Below the pieces are notes generated by a model. The model worked only from the letters and a program-made list of their open reading frames with translations, had not been told where the DNA came from and did no database searches. Shown one piece after another: positions 52,686 through 61,839 of a stretch of 64,000 nt of DNA. Source of the DNA: Pseudonocardiales bacterium (GTDB taxonomy: Bacteria > Actinomycetota > Actinomycetes > Mycobacteriales > Pseudonocardiaceae); NCBI GenBank assembly GCA_019243635.1, contig JAFAUB010000134.1, forward strand, positions 1-64,000, given 5' to 3'. The position numbers and the translations under genes are program-made. Numbering within the stretch: position 1 is the stretch's first letter; the number at the start of each line of letters is the position of its first letter.

Positions 52686-53227
52686 GTAACGCTCCCGGAG
52701 GTCGTGTGTCGTCAGCGGCGGGCCGGCCGGGATCGGAGTCCGTGGTTCGGACGTCCTCATCGGCGAGGTGCCGCTGGCGCGGGTGGGCGAACGGCCGAAA
52801 ACGACAGGACTGCGGCGACCTTCCCCGGGACGCCTCAGCGGACGCGCTTGCCGCACTACTCTTGTCGATCGCGCCAGGGTGCATCCTCAGCCTAGCGATT
52901 CTCGGCCCCCAGGCAGTTGACGAGCTTCCCGGCGCTGCCCGGGCACTCTGGCCCGGATGAGTCGGCTTGCCCGCATACTGGCCGCACAGCAACGACCAGC
53001 CGAAACGGTCCCGGCACCCGGTTGAAGGGATGTTGTCGGTGCAGTGGCCGCGGTAAGCCTGGTCCACATCCCCCGTCACCGTCGTCACGGTGAGGGTGCC
53101 CGGTCGGCTCGCTACCACGTCGAGCAGCCGGTCATACCTCGCTGGCAGTTCCCTGACTCCGCCGCTTCGTGCCGCTCCTGGTCGTCCTCATCGATGATGA
53201 GGGCCTCAGGACCACCGACCGGCCTGC
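52686..53227. other. Stretch with no supported gene
   Basis: A leftward frame around 52970-53118 reads GTLTVTTVTGDVDQAYRGHC, which could be a relic, but it has no recognisable domain and runs into non-coding sequence. Confidence 0.35.
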
Positions 53228-53563
53228 TCACCACTGCTCCCCGACTCTGCCGCCGCCCTGGGACAGGCGCCAGTCGTAGTGGCGCGAAACCGTCGCGATC
53301 GTGATGTCGTACGCGGCGAAGAACTCTTCTCGCCCTCGCTGCCGGGTGCGAATGTGCTCAGGCTGGTCGCGCCAGGCTGCGATAGCTTCAGGTGAGTCGA
53401 ACCGCGCGATCGCCAGCTCGCTGCCGTCTTCTCCCGAGAAACCCTCGATCCCGACGAAACCAGGGATCTTCGAGACCAGTGTCATCATGTCCTCGAAGGT
53501 GCGTTGGTACTCCTGCTCGTTGATGTCGGGTCGTGTGCGGATGTGGAACAAGACGATCTCCAT
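53228..53563 (-). CDS. Antibiotic biosynthesis monooxygenase (ABM) family protein
   Basis: The 111-aa protein has the dimeric alpha/beta-barrel ABM pattern: EIVLFHIRTRPDINEQEYQR, PGFVGIEGFSGEDGSELAIA and RFDSPEAIAAWRDQPEH. Family members oxidise quinone-like substrates without cofactor or bind and degrade haem; substrate here is unknown. The ATG has GAGGAGAACC just upstream. It stands alone, read leftward. Confidence 0.82.
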   Translation of the reverse strand: MEIVLFHIRTRPDINEQEYQRTFEDMMTLVSKIPGFVGIEGFSGEDGSELAIARFDSPEAIAAWRDQPEHIRTRQRGREEFFAAYDITIATVSRHYDWRLSQGGGRVGEQW

Positions 53564-53651
53564 CTGGTTCTCCTCATATCGCTATCTCCCCGGAGCTGTG
53601 GCTCAGGGGTGGCTGCGTGATGATGCCTGCGCCCATCGTGAGTGGCTGCGG

Positions 53652-54905
53652 TCATGGTTTCAGCAGCACCAAGGGCGGAACGGGGTCGACGCCGGTGATC
53701 CTAGGAGTACCGCCATTGGCCGTACCGCGCAGGTCGATATAGCTCATCCCCTTGACAGGGCTCTCGAGGTTCATGATCATATCTGTGCAGTCGGACCCAT
53801 CGAAGGAGATCCGGCCGGTGTGCCACTCGGCGCCGGTGAAGACCAGGTTGGCTCCGGCCAGGTCGGCACCATCGAAGTGGACGTCACGGCGGAACTCCGC
53901 TCCGTCGAAATGCACGGTTCCGCTGAACGTCGCGCCGTCGAACCTGACCTCGCCCTTCCCGGAGGAGAAGCGGGAACCCGCGAAGGATATCCCGGGTCCT
54001 TGTATTCTCGTGTCCTTGAAGTAGACGCTCCCCCCGGCGCCGAGCTGGGCTCCCTTGAACGTGACCAGGCAACGAGACGTGAAGACAGCGTCGTCGAAGC
54101 GAGCTTCTCCTCCACCGAACGTCACGTCGTCGAACACCACCTCGCCGCCGCGAAACGACGCATTGATGAATGATATGTAGCTGTCTGCGTTCGACAAACT
54201 CGCACCGCGGAAGCTGACATGGCCGCCCGTGAAGACGGCTCCGTCGAAACGTACGCCTTCCTCGAACTGCACCTTCTCGAAGAGGAAGCGCCCGTCGGCG
54301 AAGGTGGTTCCGGTGAAGTCCGCTTCTTTCAGGGCGGCCCCGGTGAAGTCAAACTCATACCGCCCCCAGCTGTTCTGACCACGCCTCTGGCTCAGGTGCT
54401 CCTTGATGATGCGGAATGTGGTGCGCCGCGCCTCCCGAACATCGTCCGGTTGAGGGTGCGTCGGGTGGCTCGTCACGCGCACGAAGGCGCACAGGACGTC
54501 GATACAGGTCTGACGCTGCGAGACCCACTCGTCCGCCAGCTGCGCCATTGCATGGATACCGGCGAGCCGAACGGTCTGGTCGTCTTGACCCATCTGTTTC
54601 GCGGCACTGTCGAACCGGCCGGTGAGCTGCCCGACCTGGCTGAGCCGGAAGGTGCGCGCGGTATAGGCCAGACCACCGGCCGCGCCGAGCGCCGCAAGGA
54701 TCGCGGCGAGCCCGGTACGCACATCCGCCATCGCCTTGTAACGATCCGCCGCGACCAGGGTGGGCTGCCGCGTCACCCACGCGGGTAACGCCCAGAAGAC
54801 CAGCACGAGGACGCTCGCCATGACCAGGAGGCACATCAGAAGCAGGCCTAAGCGTCTGAGTGTCCAGAAGGGTGGATGTGGGTTCCCGTGTCGTGTCACG
54901 GCCAT
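53652..54905 (-). CDS. Two-TM pentapeptide-repeat protein
   Basis: The 417-aa protein has an N-terminal hydrophobic pair (about 18-45 and 63-85), a cytoplasmic helical segment (GRFDSAAKQMGQDDQTVRLA, ATLHAMAQLADE-like) and a long pentapeptide-repeat right-handed beta helix (about 205-385; FTGAALKEADFTG, VRFDGAVFTGGHVSFRGASL). This resembles actinobacterial membrane pentapeptide proteins of unknown function. Its ATG overlaps the stop of the upstream STAND ATPase by ten bases, so the two are made together. It could be the membrane-acting output of that ATPase. Confidence 0.8.
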   Translation of the reverse strand: MAVTRHGNPHPPFWTLRRLGLLLMCLLVMASVLVLVFWALPAWVTRQPTLVAADRYKAMADVRTGLAAILAALGAAGGLAYTARTFRLSQVGQLTGRFDSAAKQMGQDDQTVRLAGIHAMAQLADEWVSQRQTCIDVLCAFVRVTSHPTHPQPDDVREARRTTFRIIKEHLSQRRGQNSWGRYEFDFTGAALKEADFTGTTFADGRFLFEKVQFEEGVRFDGAVFTGGHVSFRGASLSNADSYISFINASFRGGEVVFDDVTFGGGEARFDDAVFTSRCLVTFKGAQLGAGGSVYFKDTRIQGPGISFAGSRFSSGKGEVRFDGATFSGTVHFDGAEFRRDVHFDGADLAGANLVFTGAEWHTGRISFDGSDCTDMIMNLESPVKGMSYIDLRGTANGGTPRITGVDPVPPLVLLKP

Positions 54906-57358
54906 GCCGGGTCGTGCAGGTCGCTGGATGTCTGTTGCAGGTCCAGTGCCTCGACGAGCGCGTTGAACTCCTGAGTGAAGGGCGACCCGATGCTTCCGAT
55001 CTCGGACACCTCCGGGCCCCGGGGAAAGAGCGCCTGCGCCAGCGGCACGGGTTTCTCGTCCGCCAGCAGCTGTCGCAGCTGCGCCGGCGTGGGACCCGAC
55101 TCCCGGCCATACGTCGCGGGAAAGGCCCGGGACATCTCGCTCGCCAGAGCGACCGCAGCGTCCTGGTCTCCCTGCCGCCAGACATAGAAGAGGCGGCTCA
55201 ATGCTCGTGCGCGGATGTCGACGTAGAACTGTAGCGTGTAGTCGTCGGGTGGGCCGCCGACGAGATGGAAGAGATACGCGTGTAACACAGCGCGCCCGTA
55301 CCACATCGCTGAGCGCATCGGCTCACCGCTCGCCCAGCAACAGTCCGCTCGCAACCGGTGGAGGTTGCTCATCATTTCTTCGTCGAGTTCGTCGTGAGGC
55401 TCTTCCCCGCCCTGTTCCTCAGCCGCCGCCCGTTCCTCGCGGGCAACCCCGATACTTTCCGCTTCACCCTCATACGGCTTGAGCAGGTCGGCGGCATGGT
55501 GCCAGAGATCGGGGACGGCACTCATCTCGCCGCGCTCACAACGTAATTCGGCTCGCTCGAAGGCGACCCACGACTCACTCCAGTCTTTGTCCTGGGCGAA
55601 CAGGGCTTCCGCTCGGCTGTAGTACTGGTCCGCCTCCGGTCGCTCACATGCCTGATGACGCCAAGTGCGCGCCAGGAATGCGCAGAGCAGGGCCGCGACA
55701 TGACGCTTGTCCTTGTTCAGTCGGCGAGCATCGCGGGCCTGGAGGCCGCACAGCTGCTGCACCGTCAGCAGGGCATCGCGCACGTCGCCCCAGTCGGCGT
55801 TTTTGGACTTCACTGACCGTAATGGATACCCACGGATGACGCGTCGCAGAGCATTATGTAATTCTATCAATTCCGGCCACGCATCCTGATCTGGCTCATC
55901 GACGTGAGCCACCTGGCGCGCCGCAAGGTGCGCCAGGTCGGTGACGAGCTGGTCGCAGAAATCAAATTGAATGTAGTGCCCCCACCACCAGAACGCGTCG
56001 AGGAACACGCGAGTGAACTCGAGCAGCGCCTTGCTCCGATCCTCCTCTCTGGTGGCGTACCCCAGGTGGTAGAGCCACTCACGCTTGTTGCGCTGCCAGT
56101 TCGCGTGCTCGTAAACGAACGCGGCTCCGTAAGTGCCGTCAGCGCGCGCCAGCTCACGTCCATAGTATTCAGCCGCACTTGCGTGGAGTCCGTCGAAGCG
56201 CTCAGGCTCAGTCCGCGACATGCGCTGGAGCAGCCCGGTCCGCACATACGAGTGCAGCCGAAGGAGCGAGCCATCCGACTTGAGCTGCTCGGTGAACGTG
56301 AAACGCCCCAGGGCGTCGAACACACGCTTCTGGTCGGCGCGGGACAGCGGCGGGTCGCCGATCAGGTGCTTCAGCAGACGCGCATTAAACCTCCGTGGCA
56401 CCGCTGCTGCCCACAAGGCCCTTTCCAGGGCGTCGTCGTCTGGACGCCACACCAATCGCTCCACGAGCGCAGCCGCCCTCTCCTCCGGCCGATCGGGAAG
56501 TTCACGAAGGAACTCGCCCGGGTCTGCATCGGAGGGAGCGTCGGAACCCCACAGCAGCTCGTAGACGGCGGCGAGCGTCGCCGGATGACCCTGGCTGGTC
56601 TCGTGGACCTTCTTGACAAGGAAATCCGACACGGGCTTGTGACCGGCCAGCCGGGCTGCGGCGTCGAGATACGCGCGCACTTCGTCCTCGTCGAAATTGA
56701 CGATGTCGAAACGGTGGACAGCATCCGCGGACAGGGAGAAGGAGGGTCCCTCGGGAGTTCGGGTGAGAACCACGCTCGTCTTTTCCAGACGTGGCAGCAG
56801 CTCGGCCACCCATATGCCGATCTCCTGGTCGGCAACCTCGTTGACGTTGTCGATGAGCAGCATGCGCCAGGTTGTCGTCGCATTCCAGCGCCAGACGAAA
56901 CTGTCGGCGACGACGGCCTTGGCCGAACGCCAGGCATTGACGAGCTCCTGGGGATCGAGTGCACCCTCGATCTCATCGATGCTCTCCGCGAGGCTGGACA
57001 CTCTGACCCCCCGTACCTCCGCGTTCCGTGCGTCGACGACGTCACCCTGGAAGCGGGTGAGAGCTTCCGCTGAGCACGTCCGCCGGACCAGGATCTCAAG
57101 CAGAGCGGAGAACTGCTGAAAGCTAGCCTGTACAGCCCCAAGGGATACATCGCTTCCGTGGTCACCGTGATGCCCGGGGTTGAAGTCCTCAAGGTTGAGG
57201 CGAATACAGACCTGGGTCTGTCTGTGATCTTCAAGGTGCTTAAGGATCGAGGTCTTACCGGCTCCTACTCCCCCGGTGATGTCGTCGGCACGAAACTTGC
57301 CGTCGGCGCCGCCTCGCATGATCGCGCCGAGCAGATCCTCCCGGCCAACGAACATCAC
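54896..57358 (-). CDS. STAND-type ATPase with TPR-like C-terminal half
   Basis: The 820-aa protein has Walker A GGVGAGKTS (29-37), Walker B MLLIDNVNEV, a sensor-1-like SVVLTRTPEG and a winged-helix/ARM-like middle (RADQKRVFDALGRFTFTEQL). A long alpha-helical C-terminal part (about 400-800) with TPR-like helix pairs follows, typical of a ligand-sensing solenoid. It starts directly with the NTPase module (MMFVGRE), so no N-terminal effector is fused. GAGGAGGCG precedes the ATG. The coupled pentapeptide-repeat membrane protein may act as effector. This pair was not recognised as a named defence system. Confidence 0.78.
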   Translation of the reverse strand: MMFVGREDLLGAIMRGGADGKFRADDITGGVGAGKTSILKHLEDHRQTQVCIRLNLEDFNPGHHGDHGSDVSLGAVQASFQQFSALLEILVRRTCSAEALTRFQGDVVDARNAEVRGVRVSSLAESIDEIEGALDPQELVNAWRSAKAVVADSFVWRWNATTTWRMLLIDNVNEVADQEIGIWVAELLPRLEKTSVVLTRTPEGPSFSLSADAVHRFDIVNFDEDEVRAYLDAAARLAGHKPVSDFLVKKVHETSQGHPATLAAVYELLWGSDAPSDADPGEFLRELPDRPEERAAALVERLVWRPDDDALERALWAAAVPRRFNARLLKHLIGDPPLSRADQKRVFDALGRFTFTEQLKSDGSLLRLHSYVRTGLLQRMSRTEPERFDGLHASAAEYYGRELARADGTYGAAFVYEHANWQRNKREWLYHLGYATREEDRSKALLEFTRVFLDAFWWWGHYIQFDFCDQLVTDLAHLAARQVAHVDEPDQDAWPELIELHNALRRVIRGYPLRSVKSKNADWGDVRDALLTVQQLCGLQARDARRLNKDKRHVAALLCAFLARTWRHQACERPEADQYYSRAEALFAQDKDWSESWVAFERAELRCERGEMSAVPDLWHHAADLLKPYEGEAESIGVAREERAAAEEQGGEEPHDELDEEMMSNLHRLRADCCWASGEPMRSAMWYGRAVLHAYLFHLVGGPPDDYTLQFYVDIRARALSRLFYVWRQGDQDAAVALASEMSRAFPATYGRESGPTPAQLRQLLADEKPVPLAQALFPRGPEVSEIGSIGSPFTQEFNALVEALDLQQTSSDLHDPAWP

Positions 57359-57688
57359 GCCTCCTCGTCAACATCCACGGAGCCAGACGGCTCCCGAAGT
57401 GGTAAATGTCTACAGAGAGTACCGATGAGCGTCGGAAGCCACTCTTCTGGGCAGTGATATTACACGATAGAGTCATCTGATGATGTCGGGGGTGATGGGG
57501 CAGGAGGGCGGTTGCTCAGGACCGCTCCAGGTGAGCTGTCACACCGTGGAGCCACCGATGAGCCTGTCGGTGGCCTCGTCGCTGCATGGGTGAGGTGTGT
57601 CGGGCTCTCCCGGGTCACCGCCACGCGACCACACCAGCAGCCTGGCTGCGTCTGGCGTGTCTACAACCTCCCGACGGACAATAAGGCC

Positions 57689-58501
57689 GTGGGCACACCT
57701 CCCGCGAGCTTCGGCGAGCGCCAAGACGCTCACGCCTGGGGTGGGCTGGTGGCCGCGCCGCTCGTTGCGGTCGATGACGAGACGCTCCGGCGCTTCTACA
57801 CGACTCTGCTGGAGCCGGCCTTCCCGCCCGCTGAGCTGATGACGTACGAAGGACTGCGCGAGGCTCGGCTGGAGGCGACGAGAGGGGGCACCATCCTGTT
57901 CGACGCCGATGACCCCGTCGCCGGCATTATCACCGAGGATTACCTCGGGGGGCGCGTGGTCCTCGTGGCCTACCTCGTCGTGGCGGCAACGGCCCGCAAC
58001 GGCGGCATCGGCGCGTGGCTGCTCAGCGGGACTGTGGCGCGCCGAGCGCCGACTTCTCTGGTACTTGCCGAGATCGAGGACCCCCGGTGGTTCGCGGTGA
58101 GCGACGCCGGCGACCCCGTCGCCCGGCTCCGCTTCTACGACCGGGTGGGGAGCCGCCTGTTACCCCTGCCGTATGCCCAGCCGTCACTGAGACCGGGTTG
58201 CTCCCGCGTCGATGGGCTGCTGCTCATCGCGATCAGTGCACCCGGACCGGACGTCGACGGGGCACTTGTCGCGGCCTTTCTCGACGAGTACTACGGCTCG
58301 TGCGAGGGGGAGGAGGTCGTGCGTACAGACCCCGCTTACCTCGCGCTGCGCGCCGCTGCTCTCGGCGATGAGCGGGGTCGCCTGCCTCTTCTGCCGCTCA
58401 GCGCCCTCGACGCTGCGCGGTCCGATCCGGCAGCGGACCATGCCACCGCGGGCTCGGCCGGGCGCCTCCCGAAACGACCCGGTTCCCGTTGCGGGTGGTA
58501 G
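57689..58501 (+). CDS. GNAT-family N-acetyltransferase
   Basis: The protein of about 270 aa has the GNAT core: PVAGIITEDYLGGRVVLVAY, the acetyl-CoA-binding loop ATARNGGIGAWLL, then LVLAEIEDPR and FYDRVGSRLLPLPYAQPSLR near the end, a motif typical of one actinobacterial GNAT group. Start is uncertain: GTG 57689 gives a sensible N-terminus, GTG 57749 is possible, and 57512 would add a stretch that looks non-coding. Substrate unknown. Confidence 0.78.
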   Translation: MGTPPASFGERQDAHAWGGLVAAPLVAVDDETLRRFYTTLLEPAFPPAELMTYEGLREARLEATRGGTILFDADDPVAGIITEDYLGGRVVLVAYLVVAATARNGGIGAWLLSGTVARRAPTSLVLAEIEDPRWFAVSDAGDPVARLRFYDRVGSRLLPLPYAQPSLRPGCSRVDGLLLIAISAPGPDVDGALVAAFLDEYYGSCEGEEVVRTDPAYLALRAAALGDERGRLPLLPLSALDAARSDPAADHATAGSAGRLPKRPGSRCGW

Positions 58502-58849
58502 CGGGCGGCGGACACGCTGGCTGCGGATCTGCTGATCTGTTGCAGAGGGGCCGGCTTGTCCGGAGCGTGGATCGCTCCGCCGGCTATCCGAGGGCTGCGC
58601 GAGCCACTGCGGCATCGAGCCAAGCTGCCGTCGCCACCAGCTGCATGAGATGTTACGTCGAACGAGTAAACCACCGGTCCGCATGACTACAACAAGTCAC
58701 AAAACTGCTTGTTAGACCCCCACGTGGGGCGGGCTACCACTGATCGTGACCGGGTGGGTCCGTCGGTAGTTCCTGTCGCTCGCACCATCCACAACATGTA
58801 CACAGCATGTTGATGCTAGCCGCGTTGGCCGGCCCCTACGGTGTCACCC
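58502..58849. other. Intergenic region with small inverted repeats
   Basis: No gene supported. It holds AACAAG-N11-CTTGTT (58691-58713), a 12-bp palindrome CCCCACGTGGGG (58718-58729) and AACATG-N7-CATGTT (58793-58811), the last about 40 bp before the next gene, where an operator would lie. Confidence 0.4.
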
Positions 58850-59293
58850 GTGGGTCAGACGCCGATTTATGACCAGCTACGTGGCGAGCGAATCAACGCC
58901 GATGTCCCGGCCGCCGGGGCTGACCCGCAACGGGTCGATCACCATGGGAAACACCGTCTGCCCGCCGGGGGGCTGAGTGCGGCGGCTGCGTTCGGGCCGC
59001 AAGGTCCAGGAGCTGGTCTCGACACGGACCAGCACCACTCCGTGGGGACATACCCGACGAGCCAGCCGGCGGACGACGGGCAATGGGCGGTCGCGGTGTG
59101 GGGACCGCGAGCGGGCCTCCCCCCGGAAGCCCACGCACGACAAGCGCCAGGACCCAGCGTCAGCGGTCCCTCGGCGGCCGGAACCGGCTACAGCCCCGGC
59201 GCGGCGGCGGGTGGTCGCGGTGTTCATCGGGGCAGGGGAGCTGGACCCCGACAGGAAGAGCGCACCGAACCTCGACCCTTGTGGCGCGGATAG
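58850..59293 (+). CDS. Small hypothetical protein with IYDQLRGERINADVP signature
   Basis: The N-terminus (GQTPIYDQLRGERINADVPA, then DPQRVDHHGKHRLPAGGLSA) matches a short, conserved but uncharacterised actinobacterial protein type. The rest is Gly/Pro/Ala-rich and may be disordered, or frame may be lost after about 59000. GTG 58850 is taken as the start. No function can be assigned. Confidence 0.45.
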   Translation: MGQTPIYDQLRGERINADVPAAGADPQRVDHHGKHRLPAGGLSAAAAFGPQGPGAGLDTDQHHSVGTYPTSQPADDGQWAVAVWGPRAGLPPEAHARQAPGPSVSGPSAAGTGYSPGAAAGGRGVHRGRGAGPRQEERTEPRPLWRG

Positions 59294-59851
59294 GAGCTTG
59301 ATCACGCCGAGTTCGTCGGGCCTAGGCCGTAAGCGGATGCACGTGCATTGACACGGTGTAAAGCACGCGATACCTTCTGTTATGCAAGTGCAGGGGCACC
59401 AGCGCTCTTCGTTGCGCACCCCCGAACCCGGCGTCGCTGGAGTTCGGCGCCTCGCGCCGAGCACCTGCCGTCCGGAGGGATTCATGCGCATGCCCAGGAC
59501 CGGCGCGACGTCTGAGGTTGCGCGTCGCGTGGGTGTCCCCGCCCGACGTCACCCAGCCGGCGCCGAGCGTTCCACCCGGCGTGGCGGGCACTCGTGGGTC
59601 GGTCCGTACGAACGTCGGTGGGCCACGGCCCGACCGGATCCAGCGACCGGCAGCCGCAACCCGGAGCGGGGGCTCGGGTGATGAGGACAGCGGCCGGTCC
59701 CGGCGGTGGCGCCGCCCTTGGGTGGGGGGCATCGGCGGCGCCACCGCCTACCCTCCCGCTTCCCGAGCCGCCGAGGTGAAAAGGCGCCGTCCAGGAGGAC
59801 ACCAGCCCACCGCACCCGTACGGCCTGCCGTTGAGGTCACCGTCCCGATGA
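59294..59851. other. Stretch with a strong promoter-like sequence but no recognised gene
   Basis: TTGACA (59348-59353), a 17-base spacer and TACCTT (59371-59376) lie six bases before an ATG at 59382, suggesting a leaderless transcript. The frame that follows (59382-59681) is Arg/Pro-rich and matches nothing recognised, so it may be a decayed gene or a regulatory RNA start. Confidence 0.4.
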
Positions 59852-60457
59852 TCAGAGCACCGTGGTGCTGGGGGCGACGATTCCTCGGAGGACGGTGTGG
59901 ATGAGCGCGGTGTAGTGGGTGCTGTGGTTGGAGACGAAGCCGATGTTGCGAAGTTCGAGGCTGATGGCTCCATGGCAGGCCGCCCAGATCCGTTGGGCGA
60001 TCTCGTAGGGTTCTCCGGGCTGGATGTGTGCGGTGGCGATGCCGAGTCGGACCGCGTCGACGAGTCGCTCGAACGCGGTGCGCGCGGCGGTGCGCGCGGC
60101 GTCGGAGGAGTACAGGCCCGGCACCGGGAAGTCGAACATCAGCCGGTACATCGCGGGGTTGGCCAACGCGAAGGCTCGGTAGTTGGCGCAGCCGGTGGCG
60201 AGGGAGCGCAGCGGATGATCGCTGTCCGGTGTGACGGTGACCGCTGCGGCGAGCTCGTCGAATCCCTGCTGGAGCAGCGCGTTGAGGATGCCGTCCTTGG
60301 ATCCGAAGCGGTTGTACACGCCCATGGGCGCGACTCCGGCGCGGGCCGCGATGTCCCGGATGGCCAGCGCGTCCGGCCCGCGCTCGTCGAGGAGCCGGCG
60401 GGCGGCCCGCAGCAGTGCTTCGCGGACCTCCAAGGTGGGGGTGCGTTGCCGGGTCAC
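59852..60457 (-). CDS. TetR-family regulator
   Basis: The 201-aa protein has an N-terminal TetR helix-turn-helix (about 8-55; VREALLRAARRLLDERGPDA, DIAARAGVAPMGVYNRFGSK) and a helical ligand-binding domain of the TetR_C_33-like type (YRAFALANPAMYRLMFDFPV; RIWAACHGAISLELRNIGFV). GTG 60457 has GAGAG upstream and gives the usual N-terminus. Neighbouring targets are mostly broken genes. Confidence 0.88.
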   Translation of the reverse strand: MTRQRTPTLEVREALLRAARRLLDERGPDALAIRDIAARAGVAPMGVYNRFGSKDGILNALLQQGFDELAAAVTVTPDSDHPLRSLATGCANYRAFALANPAMYRLMFDFPVPGLYSSDAARTAARTAFERLVDAVRLGIATAHIQPGEPYEIAQRIWAACHGAISLELRNIGFVSNHSTHYTALIHTVLRGIVAPSTTVL

Positions 60458-60609
60458 CGGTCGTCTCTCGGCTCGCGTCGCGTCACCGGTGCGTGTGATG
60501 CGGTGACCCGGGGCGGGCGGTCGGGACTGAGCCGGCCGGCATGGGGTGGCATGAAGCCATGTAACCATGGTGGTGGTGAGGGCTTGGCCGGCTGTCGTGC
60601 TGCCCGAGA

Positions 60610-61080
60610 TCAGTTCGCCGGCAGCTGGTGGCCGATGTCGGCACTGGGTAGCCGGCGCAGCGTCGCCAGCGCAGGGGAGGACAGCGTGAACTGTCGGGTG
60701 GGCATCCCGGTCCTGCCCGAGATCGCGACCCTGGCCACGTGGGCCAGGACGGTGGGGGTGAACAGGACTCGGGGATGCGCGGTCATCCCGGTCACGCTGA
60801 GGTATCTCTCGGTGAGGTAGCGGTCGCGCACGGCCGCCCGCAGTACGAGGTCGACCCAGCGACGGGCCAGGTTCGTCCCACGCCGGGCTGAGGCCCCGCG
60901 CAGCTCGACGCCGGGCCGGCGCAGGTCTTCGGTGCTGGCCACGAGCCAGGGGGTGGCGACGTTGCGGGCGACCCGGCGTTGGAACGCCCGCTCGAACCCG
61001 GCCCCGGCGTCTCCGGAGTGCTCGAGCAGGCATTCCCGCAGCGGCCACCGCCGGGCGGTCACCCGACGAGACGTCCGCAC
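60610..61080 (-). pseudogene. FAD-dependent oxidoreductase C-terminal fragment
   Basis: The frame encodes RRVARNVATPWLVASTEDLR, RWVDLVLRAAVRDRYLTERY and FTPTVLAHVARVAISG, the C-terminal region of FAD-binding monooxygenase or dehydrogenase-like proteins. The FAD-binding N-terminus (GxGxxG) is missing. It is cut at about 61080, directly against an oppositely oriented gene fragment. Confidence 0.55.
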
Positions 61081-61089
61081 CCCCTGGTA

Positions 61090-61423
61090 CGGCTCGCAGG
61101 CCTCACTGAGCCTGGCGGCGGCTACCTGCCTGCTGGCCGGCGAGCAGATCGTCCACGGCTACGACATCGCCCACACCCTGGGACGTCGATGGCCGATCAG
61201 CGCCGAGGACGCCATCTGCGCCCTGCCGGTGGCGATGACCCCCCTGGCGGTGAACCCCGAGACCGCTCACGGGCATACGGCCGGGTACGAGGTCCGGCCA
61301 CCAGCGATGCTTCCCGACGTGACCTTCACCGACGTGACCGGTTATGTCGCGGGGCCCTCCAGCGCCCAGCTGGACCTACCCGAAGGGGACGGCGGTCGGG
61401 CCGCCGGGATCGTGGCGGGCTGA
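61090..61423 (+). pseudogene. Mycothiol-dependent (MDMPI/DinB-like) protein, 5'-truncated
   Basis: The frame encodes AAATCLLAGEQIVHGYDIAH, TLGRRWPISAEDAICALPVA, the part of maleylpyruvate-isomerase-like DinB proteins containing one conserved metal-binding His. The N-terminal helices with the other ligands are missing. It abuts the FAD-protein fragment head to head, so one deletion or inversion probably removed both 5' ends. Confidence 0.6.
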
Positions 61424-61517
61424 GATCATTGTCGGGGTGCGTGGGGTGACAGGATATGTCGACGAAGGCACCCAAACTACGATCGGCCCCCCTACCCCTA
61501 TCGACAGGGAGCATCAG

Positions 61518-61709
61518 ATGGGCATCGAGGACCCCGAGCTGGACGTGGCCGAGCAGCGGCTCCCGCTGGCCGATCTCGAGGAGGACGAGGACGACGAGGG
61601 GTTGCCGGAGCGCGCGCAGCCGCCCCTCGACGTCGACCCCGCCGATTTCGCCGACCAGCACCGCGGTGTCCCCAGCATCGATGAGGACGACCCGTCCGCC
61701 GGCTACTGA
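61518..61709 (+). CDS. Small acidic hypothetical protein
   Basis: The 63-aa protein is strongly acidic (LADLEEDEDDEGLPER; FADQHRGVPSIDEDDPSAGY). ATG 61518 has GGGAG seven bases upstream. No domain was recognised; proteins like this are common in Pseudonocardiales and of unknown role. Confidence 0.6.
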   Translation: MGIEDPELDVAEQRLPLADLEEDEDDEGLPERAQPPLDVDPADFADQHRGVPSIDEDDPSAGY

Positions 61710-61839
61710 GGCTCGGGAACTGACCGTGGGTGTGAGACGACTATCTCCTGGAGAGTTCACCGCCGGGGGGCTGGCCCGGCTACAGGAATGAGGTCAGGGT
61801 CATGCGTGCGGTGCGGCCAGGCGACCACGGCTCCGGGGT

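Noticed and set aside
52970..53118. Leftward frame with GDVDQAYRGHC
   Set aside because: Reads partly like a protein but has no domain and dissolves into non-coding sequence.
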